A stretch of DNA of 64,000 nucleotides from Fremontodendron californicum. Lineage: Eukaryota > Streptophyta > Magnoliopsida > Malvales > Malvaceae. A model generated the notes under the pieces. The model did not search any database, was not told the origin of the DNA, and saw only the letters and a list, made by a program, of their open reading frames with translations. Below, piece by piece: positions 48,826 to 59,100 of this stretch. The stretch spans positions 4,412,001 to 4,476,000 of the forward strand of contig JAULJL010000017.1 in assembly GCA_030761205.1 (NCBI GenBank). The letters run 5' to 3'. The position numbers were made by a program, and so were the translations under genes. Numbering within the stretch: the first letter of the stretch is position 1; each line of letters starts with the position of its first letter.

Positions 48826-49161
48826 ACAAACACGGTCTGGCCGGAAAATCCGACCCGAACAACACCGAAAAACCCGCCTGTATCCGCTCTTCTGATCAGG
48901 AAAATCCTTCTCGTCATAAAGTTCGAGGAGCTTGTCATCGAAGGGGACCCACCTGAGAGCTGTGCCGTTTGCTTGTACGAGTTCAGGTGGTTGAGGAACT
49001 GTAGGCACGTTTTTCATCGGGGTTGTTCGGACCGTTGGGTGGATCATGATCAGAAAACGTGTCCGCTTTGTAGGACACCATTCGTGCCTGATGAGTTGCA
49101 GGACGAGTTTAATCAACGGCTCTGGGCTGCTTCCGGGGTCGATGATTTTTACAGTGAGTAG

Positions 49162-50933
49162 AGTTCGGTTCCGCGATTGTAGATTTTTTTAGGGGAGGGC
49201 TAGAGGGAAGGGTACTTGTTTTGTCTTATCCAATGGCTTTTTTTTTTTTGGTAATGAGCTTAGTGAAAATTGTACATATTACATGACAATTTGGTAATTT
49301 AAACAGTGTTGTCATCAAGGTGATGATCCTTTGTATTTTGGTTGGATCCTTAGCTTATTTTTAGTAACAGATTTGTGGGCTATTCAATTATCGGTATTAA
49401 CTCAACTTTGGGGCGTTGGAGTTTGTTAAGTTAAAGCAGGTTGGCTGACCGATTTGCTAGGATCTTGTCACAGCCTTGTCACTGAACTCATACATGAAAC
49501 TGATGACTCCAGGTTTTAAGAAAATGATGATGTTTATTTATATTTATATTTTCCTTTTCGTTTCTACCCTTCTGTTCTCTCACTTCAATTCACAAAATTT
49601 AATCCTATTATTTTAATATTATAGGGCTTTCTGGAAGCTTTTTAGGTTTTAGACTTTTTAGTTGAGCCCATGGAATCAAAGACTCCTGTTTTAATGATTT
49701 CCTATGTGGACATTTTGGAACAACTTGTAGAAGCTGTTCATTGCAAAAACTTTGGCAGTGGGTGAATTGTTGGGGTGATGATCAACTGCAGGTTTTTTAC
49801 TTCCCCTGCTGATCTGTTAAGAATAGTAAAAATTTTGAGTAAGAGAAATAGATGCTGGTTTCAGATGCATTAAAGGTGGTGGCCATTTTTTCCTGCTTTC
49901 TCATTGCTTTTTCATATGATGATTTTACTGAACTTGGATTCTGAGCTTAACCCATCTTTTTCTCAGGCTCTGTTTTAACTGACTAAATGCTTAAATTCCA
50001 AGCTGGCTCCGTAACACTGTAAACAGTGACATCAAAATGCAGTTGGTTTTTAGCATGAAATCTGAAATTCTGAATCAGTCCCCCCTGAAGGCCTGAAACC
50101 ATGTCTACGGATAGGGGCCCAAATAAAAACAGGATTAACAGGATTCAGGAGTCCCTTTTTGTTTCAACTTTCAAGGAAACAAAAGAAAATTGAAGGATCC
50201 TAAGTGAATCTGCTAACTTTCTTTATCTCACCTTTTCCGTTTATTAAAGAAGAAAGTGAATCTATGAAAAAAAAAATTAGCCCAAAGCCCAGTCGCTTTA
50301 ACTTTAATGTGACGTGACAGCGTCTATTTTTGCTCATCCTATTAATCTTGTCCTGCCTCTACTTTCTATAAATCTTCAAACAAGTTCAATAAGTTAAGTT
50401 TAGCCCAATACGTGGACAAACTCAGTCCAATTTGTTGCCAGCAAAATGAAAAAACGGCCCGGTCTAAGATGCAAACCCGGTTCATTTGAAGTGTTCAACC
50501 TCGATATACGTAAACTTTGATTTTGCGTACTTCCTTTGATCCAATACCCTAATAAACTACTCGCCAGTGCCATGCATTATTTGACTTTCCAAAGCCCATA
50601 AAAACTTCAAAAATTAGTAACTTAAGAAACTTCTATTGACAGAAAACCCCTTCCTAAAATGACAGCAATTCATGGAGAAACAACAACAACCCAACGTACG
50701 TAATTTTCAAGCAACACTTCCTACGACAGTTTTAGCTTCACTTTCAGCTCGCAAGTTTGCAACTAACACCCATTATGTCCTTTTCTCTCATACCCTTTGC
50801 TTAAACCCTAAGGCTCTTTCACTAATCTCCACATTGCATTACTTCAAAACTAAAAAAAATTTGAAGAAAACTCACAATCACAAACCTTTTTTTTTTTTTC
50901 TCATTCTCCCTCTTTCCATCTCTGAATCTTAAA
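49162..50933. other. 3' flank of the RING gene and intergenic DNA
   Basis: No exon, repeat boundary or RNA gene is recognised. The end of this stretch should contain the promoter of the EGF-like gene; its leader includes a poly-T run at about 50887. Confidence 0.4.
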
Positions 50934-52440
50934 ATGTGTATGCTTATTATAGCTGTCGTAGCAATCTCTTTGTTGTTTGGATCATTGAACGTACATTCTC
51001 TACCTTGTGAAGACAGCAGATGCAAAACTGGGTCATGCAACAGCACCGGTGCTTGCATTTGCGATCTCCCGGATCCATCCACCATCTTGGATGGTGATCG
51101 TCATTTCCTAGGGGAAAATACTTGTATGTATTATATCTGCATCTTCTTGATTGTGTTTAATTATGAGACTGATAAATGTTTGTGCTGCTATATATGTTCA
51201 ACAACAGCGGGGAATTCTGTGATGAAGAAATGACAATGTGCGATGGGACTAATTCGTTTTGGTGTGAAAATGGTGGGATATTCTGTAAAGAAATCGTTCA
51301 GGGTGAGGACTGAGGAGTGAGGACTACTCCTGCAAATGTCCTCTAGGGTTTACTGGAGATCACTGTGACCATCCCGGACTCGGAGCTCCTTGTGGTAGGA
51401 TATTCTGTTTCCATGAGGCTGAATGCCTGGCTGAAAGTAATGTATGCGAATGTCCTCTTAACTGGAAAGGAAGTGTTAACAAAAAACAGAACAGGTCAAC
51501 TTTTTTCTCCTACCTTGTTTATGATCTGATCTGATTCTCTTTCTGTTTATTTCCTCGTGTTACTCATCTTAAACGAGGCTTTAATCTTGATGTGTTTGAA
51601 AGATTTGGATACCAAATTATTAACAAAGTCAATGGTTCCTGATAACATTTTTTATTAGTACTAGGTGCTACATGATCAGTTCTGTACTATATAGTTTTGT
51701 AAACGTCTTGGCTCCTAATTGTTTAAAAACGAAACCTGATCTACCCTGTTAATAAAAAGTTTCAATCTCTTTATAATTGAAATATAGATGACATATTGAC
51801 AACCGAAACTAAATTGGTACACGGATTTCAGTCTCTTACTATTTACTAGTTATGGACAAGAAGATCCTTCTATAGTTTTAAAGAGCGTGTCTACTGGCTA
51901 CGACTAGCTAAAAAAAGTCTCTTTTTGAACTCAGGGTTTGGTCTAGTTGATTCATGCTAAGCATTGGCATAACTCTCTTTTCTTATTCCCAAACTACGGT
52001 CTCCTTCATAAAAAAAAAAAAAAAAGAAGTCTCTATTTATGTGCTCTTACATATTGCAAAATACAAATCCTTGCAGATTCCTCTATTGATTCGAGTATGC
52101 CTCAATTGCCTCATTGGGGAAGCAGTAAAAGTAGTACAAATGTGAGTATGATTCATCTCTCTCCCCAAGTTAATTGACGTTTCTTTTGCTCATAATAGTA
52201 GCAGAATCTAATCTATATATGGTTTCTTGTTTACAGTGGATAGCGGTGGTTGTGGCCACTTTGTTTTCAATAGGAGCAGTAACAGCGGGTGCTATATATG
52301 CCAAGAAATTGTTTGGTAAGAAAGAAACCGCTCCAAAATTTCAGCAGCTGTCACGAATGCAAAGTCATGGGATTTTGGATGATGAGGAGAGGGATAACAT
52401 GGTTCCAGAAATGAGTCGTAATGGTAATCAGCGGCTTTAA
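50934..52440 (+). pseudogene. EGF-like single-pass membrane protein gene, disrupted
   Basis: Exon-like blocks: 50934-51123, 51208-51494, 52077-52141 and 52237-52440. The start MCMLIIAVVAISLLFGS is a signal peptide, followed by a Cys-rich segment (CEDSRCKTGSCNSTGACICD). Block 2 has CDEEMTMCDGTNSFWCENGG and two EGF-like patterns (CPLGFTGDHC; CGRIFCFHEAECLAE then CECPLNWKG). A short Ser-rich linker and a membrane segment WIAVVVATLFSIGAVTAGAI precede a 40-residue cytosolic tail. After GEDY-equivalent codons, 14 extra bases (51311-51324) repeat the adjacent TGAGGAC text, bring in an immediate TGA (51311-51313) and shift the frame. The junctions of blocks 1-2 and 2-3 also do not keep phase with the visible splice sites. 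It resembles plant EGF-domain proteins of unknown function. It may be a recent pseudogene, or its splicing may differ from my model. Confidence 0.7.
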
Positions 52441-52896
52441 TTGGCAAAGTACTAGCCAGCAATATAGAAAAATGGTCGTTCCCGTGTGAGGCATTATATA
52501 TAGTTCAGTTGTAATTCATATTCCACGGTAGCAATAGAAACTTTTTTATCTTTTCTATTGGATCTAACGTTTTAGATGCACTTGATGAAGAAGGATCAAA
52601 GAGATGCAATTTCAAAAATGAAGGATTTAATGTTTGTGTTAATTCCCTTTTCCCCTTTGAGGAGATGCTACTGACAAATGTAAAGCTTCTTCAGATTTGA
52701 AGTTAATAGAAACAGAAAGAAAATGCACATACCATGTTCAACAATCATATATTATTTCCATCACCGGGGGTTAAAACTAGCAAAATAGTTAAATTTTCTG
52801 GCCAATAACATAACAATTCAGGATAAAGTAATCGATGAATCAATCCAAATTCGAACATTGTGGTTACTTGTATTTGAACATGTATGACTATCTACA

Positions 52897-55765
52897 TCAC
52901 TTATGATAACCTTGAGAAGGAGGAGGAGCGGGATATTCACCAGAAGGAAAATTCTGAGTAGGTGGCGGCGACGGCGGGTATCCAGCAGGATAGTAACCAG
53001 CCCCAGGAGGAGGTAGTGGACATGCAGCAACAGGGTAACCTGGAGGAGGTAGTGGATGTGCAGCGGCAGGGTACCCTGGAATATATGGTGGACATGCATA
53101 GCCATAGCCATAGGGCGGCTGCCTATGTCCTGGTTGAGGTGGATGTCCTACAGATGGAGGCACTGGCTGATCAATCCGTGACATCTGCTGCACTGGAGGA
53201 ACCATCATAACAGGCAGAGGCCCGAATTTACCATCCCTCTTGTCCATTTCAATCTTGTGCTGAGCCTGCATTATTCCGTGGTATCTTAAAGAGTTAGAAC
53301 TTATAAGTGTCAAAAGCGAATAAAATCATGTACTTCCAAAACCTTAGCCTTGGTTGTATTTCTAAGGCCAAGCATCTATATAGCAAGTTTGGTGTGTTCT
53401 GCTATGTTACTCGGACTCAGGTGTGAGTCTCGGACACAGGTATCTTTGATTTATTCAAGTTTTTTTCATTTATTTGGAGGGTTTTTGGGGATCATATTCT
53501 CATACCCATGTCCGAATATGCGTCAGACATAAGTATTTCAAGAAAAACGAAAAGTCGGAGCAAAATAGGTGTTCTGCATCTGCCTAAGCTCTTTTACAAG
53601 CACTTTGCTTAATTCATTGCGTACCTGCATACAAGCACAGACCCTGAAAAACAAAAACAATACAAAAACGATCAACACAAATTGATTTTGAAGGAACCCT
53701 TAGCAGAAGGCATTCAAAAGGCTGCATTAAATGTCTTACGTGCAAAAGACGGCGTCAGTAAAACAGCTCAATATCTCTGAGGCATCCTCAAGCTCATCAT
53801 TTCCACTAATAATAGCAATCAAACGAAATATGCATGCAAATTGTCCAAGACAGTACATAAATCCCTATAAAAATACGTTAAAAACTTATTAATAATATTG
53901 AAAAGCCAAGAAAAAAGCCAAATAATCTGATTAGGAGAGACATAGAAAGACAGATAGATTACAATGATGCAGTTGTCACATTTCGTGGTCTGTATATTGA
54001 ACTCATCTTGAAGAAGAAAGCGAGTTGAGGCAACTGAATTGGAGAAGCAACAGACAACCTAGAATGAATGGAAAACAGAATCAGACTCATTACATATATA
54101 TATTGTTAAATCCTGAAGCCTAAAAGGGTTTTTGTATATCTACCTCAGTGCAGAGACAAAATTCAGGACATTGGCTTTCCCCAAACTTACCGCTGCAAGG
54201 CATGTAACCCCCACAGCACTCGTACCTACAACATTAACATAGAAGAATCCAAAATGCTGTAAGCAAATTTCGGGTTTGAATTCTGGTTGGATGATATTAG
54301 ACCTGTGGGAAGGTATGACATCCTTTACCTAGACATGTCGTTGTTTAGTGCTCGTTTCCGCAGCATATATGAAACGCATTGGGGACTGTCATTCAAGAAA
54401 CATGGAGTATTTTAGATAGTTGGCATCTGAACCATGGTACTAAAAATCTAAAATACTGCTTCCTAAGACAATTTCACCTTGATTTAAAAACGCATTCGCG
54501 ACCGCGATTTTTAAGTTGAAAACTAATTAATGGAACTATCTATGAGTTTGTTGCTAAGAGTTCTCAAATTAATTTCTTTGAAGATTTTTAGGAGAACGCA
54601 ATGAATTAAAAGGACTTGTGGATGGAATAGAGACTCAGCTGCCTCTGTTCTATTTAAGAAGTGTTTTATGCAAAGATTTGGGCCCCAATTGTGGTTTGGA
54701 TTTTCTGTTCTTGTCTGTGTTTTGTTTAGAGATATAAATAAACCTATCAATTCTCACCCGGATTTGAAAATTTTGTCCAACCTACCCGAATCAAAATCCG
54801 ACATAACCCGATTTGATCATAAAAAATCAACCACCAGAACCAGCTCAATTTTATTTTTAGTTAAACAATGAGTTAGAAAATTAAATTGCATGGCTCTAAC
54901 TTTATTTTTAGTCTGAATTGAAACAAACCAATTATGTCCTATTATGACATAAACAAAACTCAAATAGATTCAGCATAAATGCTATTATATGACAAATAGA
55001 GAGTTAAAATTTATGAATAAATTGTTTCAAAAAAAAAAAAAAGCTAAGATCAATGCTCTTAATCAATAAAATTAAGTATAAGCATAAAGCATATTACTAC
55101 AAATGTTATGGGAATTGAATCTTCTCAAATATCAACAAGAGGAGAAAAATAATTAAAAAAAGAAGAAGAAGAGAGAATAACATCTAGGCCAGGGGTGCCA
55201 TGGAAAACTCACCAGCATGCTGCATACAGGCAGTCTGCATATTCAAGGAAAAGGAAAATGCAATCAGAGATTAACAGATTATCTCTAGAAATAAATTTAT
55301 GGGAAATTAAATTCATACCAGAAAGAAAGGTCAACTGGCTCAGCATGCAACCAAACAGATTATTATAAGCAAAACAAAACCAGAATGACACTATATTTTC
55401 TGTCCTGTTTTTATTCCTTGTTTCTTTTCCTGCATTTTTTTTTTCTTCTCACAGGGGATTAGTTCTAAGCAAAGCATCATGTAAAATTTGTCCATTTTTT
55501 TTTAAAGATAAACATGGGAAGAAAAAACCATTCACATTCAAGCAACTAGGACAGAGAATTCGAACATTCATTTTTTTCCTGCATTATTATTATCTAGGGA
55601 ACCAAACAGAAAAGAACAGAAAGAAAATAGAGGAAAAAAATAAGGAAAGAGTAAAAAGTGTTTACTGGGAAGATCAGCTTGCATGGTGTCCATGAGACTA
55701 GTATGCCAAACATTCCTATAACTCTGACGAACCACCATTTTGTCATACCTATCTTGCAACCCCAT
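52897..55765 (-). CDS. PLAC8-family cysteine-rich membrane protein with proline-rich tail
   Basis: Eight in-phase minus-strand exons, about 289 aa: 55666-55765, 55213-55234, 54329-54385, 54144-54225, 53963-54058, 53740-53864, 53625-53643, 52897-53265. The start MGLQDRYDKMVVRQSYRNVW and the blocks CVSYMLRKRAL, YECCGGYMPCSG, CPEFCLCTEVVCCFSNSVAS, RFLLQDEFNIQTTKCDNCII and QHKIEMDKRDGKFGP match the plant PLAC8-like family that includes At5g41390 and At4g23470. The Cys clusters and hydrophobic segments suggest membrane association. The last 110 residues are a GYP/PPPGYP-rich tail. Two exons are very short (22 and 19 nt), and the fit of the family sequence CPQCVSYMLRKRAL across the 22-nt exon supports them. 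A MITE lies in the intron between the last two exons. Biochemical function of this subgroup is unknown. Confidence 0.9.
53402..53568. mobile_element. hAT-like MITE, CTATGTTACTCGGACT family, copy 2
   Basis: A 167-bp element in the last intron of the PLAC8 gene, flanked by a perfect 8-bp direct repeat GTGTTCTG (53394-53401 and 53569-53576). The left end CTATGTTACTCGGACT matches the complement of the right end CTATTTTGCTCCGACT with three differences. Its interior is the reverse complement of the element at 4310-4509, with shorter internal sequence. Confidence 0.88.
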
Positions 55766-56906
55766 TGTCCTGAATTCAACTCAGATTCTAAAGAACAAAA
55801 AGAATAAAATCTGCAGAGAAACTACAACGTACGAGAAATCGAAAACACCAATAATGAAACACTAGATTTTGTTGTCTGTTGCTGAATGAAATATACAGCA
55901 TAAAAAAAGAGAGAGAAAATAAAGAAAACTCAGGGAAAGGGAAAGTACAACTGGGAGAAAGCTTAAGAAAAAAAAAACGTTTCAAACGGAATCATCCAAC
56001 TTAAGAAAATTCAGACAAAATTTCCAAATTCTGATTTTTTTTTTGTTTGTTTGATCTGTTTAATTTGGAACTTTATTTTTTTGGCACGCGGGCTTTTTAT
56101 GGATGTTAATCATAATAACTGGTTAAAGTGTTAGGAGTAAATATTGAAATAATTGTTTGTTTGTCACGTTTTTGTTAATTTCTGTTGGATTGGTAATAAT
56201 TTAGCTGTATGTTTGGTAAATTTTGCCGTAATTAGCTGAATAATTTCCCTAATTAAGGAGATCAAATACCATCTGGCGCGTTTGGATGTGATTAAGTTAC
56301 CCCAATTAAATTTCTGAACTGCATTTTTTTTTTTTATAGATTTTTATGCTTGGTGGTTGCAAACTTCGATTGTAACAAAATGAAATCAAGATAGTAGTAA
56401 GGATCGATTTTAATTTTTTTTGACAGGAGTGACCAAGGCGGATGGAAACCATAGCTTGTTCAAAGTTTTTGATTTTTTTTATATTTATATAAAATTTAAT
56501 TTTATACAAATTCATATAAGATAAAAATTTATAATTTCATCGTCCAAATGTTTTAAATATAAATTTTCGCACTCCAATTAAAAATTTTGATTTCATTCTT
56601 GGATATAATTAACTAAATAATTACTTTAATACATCCAAAAATTTGATTCAACTTAATTTCAATGTCTAAGTTCGAACCATGACAGTTTTAAGTATAATAT
56701 ATATATCTATATATATATATATATATATCTATATATATATACATTTTTGACATTTAAAATTTTGAATCCAAATCCCTTCAATTTTATTCTACTTGGCTCC
56801 TAGTATCCTACTATTTTAATTTTAAATGCTCAATTCATTTTTAGAATCGTTGTTAAAAAAAATTAGAATTGAAATTCAGAAAATGAAAATTGTACTACTA
56901 GGAAAT
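55766..56906. other. PLAC8 promoter region and AT-rich intergenic DNA
   Basis: Upstream flank of the minus-strand PLAC8 gene. A TA-rich microsatellite with interspersed C occurs at about 56695-56741. No gene recognised. Confidence 0.4.
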
Positions 56907-57027
56907 AAAATGAACACAGTGGGATAGGTGCATTTTAGCTGGTCTAATTTGCCCACCATCACAAAACCATTTTCTCATCTTCGATTCTCGTTTTTCTCGT
57001 CTTTCTTATCAGATTTTCCTTTTTTAA

Positions 57028-57643
57028 GAGGTAATTATAATTTTAGTGTTAAAGTATATAATTTTTTTTATATCAGTTTTAAAATTTTTATTTATAAATA
57101 TTTAATTTTAAAAGTTATTAATGTGTTAAAAAAAATCTTTTAATCGCCCTCTGTTCAGATATATTAATTGAAAGTTTATATAAAAGACTTATGTTATGTG
57201 GCATATAATGAATCATATGTAAAACTTACGTAGCATTCTATTAATTTGTAAAATATTAAAAAAATTATTTGTCAAAAGAAAAAAAAATAGTTTTAAATAA
57301 AAGATAAAAAAACTCTACTTCATTGCATTAAAAACTGTTAGTTTAGTGAGAAAAAAAATTATTAGTTTAATGAGAGAAGAAAAAAATAAAAAATAAAATA
57401 GTAATTTTTAAATTTTTATAAAAAAATTATTTTTTAAAATAATTTTTTAATATTTTATAAATTATTGAAATGACATTCGTTAATTATATATCAACTAAAA
57501 TTTTTATTAATATTTTTATTTGAATAATAATTGATTAAAAATTAATTTTTAACATATTAATAATATTCAAGATTAAATATTTATATCTAAAAATTTTAGA
57601 ACTGAAAAGAAACTTGTTTTAAGACTAAAATTATAATTATCTC
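57028..57643. mobile_element. foldback MITE nested in the LINE 5' region
   Basis: About 616 bp with inverted ends: GAGGTAATTATAATTTTAGT on the left, and GAGATAATTATAATTTTAGT as the complement of the right end. The similarity continues inward for roughly 100 bp (TTTATAAATATTTAATTTT; TTATTAATGTGTTAAAAA). The interior is AT-rich and non-coding. It interrupts the leader of the LINE, so it inserted later. Confidence 0.75.
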
Positions 57644-58634
57644 TTTCTTTGAATTTCGCGAGGTTTTTTTTGGATTATTTGTCATCTTGAGCTTTCAATT
57701 TTCATGGCAGCAGTGGCCACTGGCACTTCTCTCCAAAAGCGGGTTCCTTCTAATAGTTCCCCTTTGGATGAGATCCGGAATCGAAGATAGCAAACGGAAG
57801 GTCCTCGCTCTGCGATTCCGGTCAATCGTCTTGATAGATTTGGCAGTTCGGAGGGAGTGGTTGGGTCAACAAATTTAAGCGGTGCGGATTGGAAAAAGCT
57901 CATTTGACGATCCTCCTAAGCATTCGCTTTCGTTCCATGATCCAGTCAGAGAAGGTAACAAGGTGATTGTGAAGCCACCACAAGAATACCAAGGGGATTA
58001 AATGTTGGCATAATAGTTTAGTCCTTCAGTTCCTGGGTAAGGTTCCTAATTTCAGCTTGTTTCAGAAAATTGATGAATATGCTTTGGGGAAAATCGGGGG
58101 CCAATCGTGATAAGCAGTTTAACTGCTTTTCTGTTTATTTTGAAATTCCCTTCACTTGAGGTTTGTAACTAGGTCTTGGAATCAGGTCCCTAGCATATTA
58201 ACAATAATCCTGTTGCTATATAGCGTTGGCGACCAGGACTCCAGGAGTGCAGCTCTTGGATTTCCATTCTTCAAAAATCCTTGTGTAGATTAAATCAGGT
58301 AATATTCCATTGGAATTGTGTACTAGTGCTGGTTTGAGTTACATTGCTAGTGCTATAGGCAATCCACTGCTAAGCATCTAGGCTGTCCTATACAAAAATT
58401 TGCGCCGAAGTGGATGTTTCTGATGATATTCCCTCTACGATTGAAGTGGAAACTATTATAGGTTCGGTGCAGTCTATTGATGTCCATATCCCCTGGATGC
58501 CTCTAAAATGTTGTCATTATAAGGTCTTTGGACATTTTGATAAAACTTGCACAGATGTTGAAACCTTAGATGATATCAAGCAAGTCGGGCAGCAAAAAGC
58601 TTGGATCCCTAAGGGCTAAGGTTATATAACATGT

Positions 58635-59100
58635 AGATGCTCCTGAGCCCTCTATGAAGCAGCACGATGCACAGACTGTACTGATCGACTCAGGCCTTTT
58701 AACTGCAAACAAACTTGCTGTTCTTGATTACGTGGCTAGGAAATTGGATCGAGTCCAATCTGTCTGTGCTCCAGTTAAGATAGCTAAACCTGCAGATGTT
58801 CCTGCACCTCTATGAAGCAGCACGATGCACCGACTGTACTGATGACTCAGGCCTTTTAACTGCAAACAAACTTGCTGTTCTTGATGATGTGACTGGGAAA
58901 TTGCATCAAGTCCAATCTGTCGTGCTCTAGTTAAGATAGCTAAACCTGCAGATGCTCCTGCACTCCCTATGAAGCAGCGTGATGCACAGATATTATCAAT
59001 CATCTCAGGCCTTTTAATTGGAAACAAGTTTGCTATTCTTGATGGTGTAGCTGGAGAATTGGATCAAGTCCAATCTGGTGTGCTCCAGTTATTCGGAGTT
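58635..59100 (+). repeat. three tandem copies of a 156-160 bp unit in LINE ORF1
   Basis: Units start near 58636, 58795 and 58951. Each contains CTATGAAGCAGC, CTCAGGCCTTTTAA, AACTTGCTGTTCTTGAT-like text and AAGTCCAATCTG-like text. Units 1 and 2 carry small indels and stops; the third is the most open. The repetition probably arose within the ORF1 coding region. Confidence 0.9.

Larger units (their letters stand above)
43547..49161 (+). pseudogene. BRH1-type RING-H2 protein gene, split by a copia retrotransposon
   Basis: Part 1 (43547-43683) starts MGFPVGYMEVFLPKLFVHT and ends inside LSAFLET. Part 2 resumes after the element (48831-49161). If the element and one copy of its ACAAA duplication are ignored, 137 + 331 bp make one uninterrupted frame of 155 codons plus stop. 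It encodes a hydrophobic N-terminus, a linker containing PVSALLIRKILLVIKFEEL, then a RING-H2 domain: CAVC, CRHVFHRGC, WVDHDQKTCPLC, and FNQRLWAASGVDDF at the C-terminus. BRH1 and related proteins in Arabidopsis are small membrane-associated putative E3 ligases, and BRH1 is brassinosteroid-responsive. Here the spacing between the second and third Cys is only nine residues (LYEFRWLRN), about six fewer than usual in this family, so the RING may have been altered before the insertion. The downstream half retains a short open frame (from 48973) that lacks the first zinc ligands. Confidence 0.9.

Noticed and set aside
52962..53210. Plus-strand ORF rich in Gln, Glu and Val
   Set aside because: It is the antisense of the proline/tyrosine-rich tail of the PLAC8 gene.
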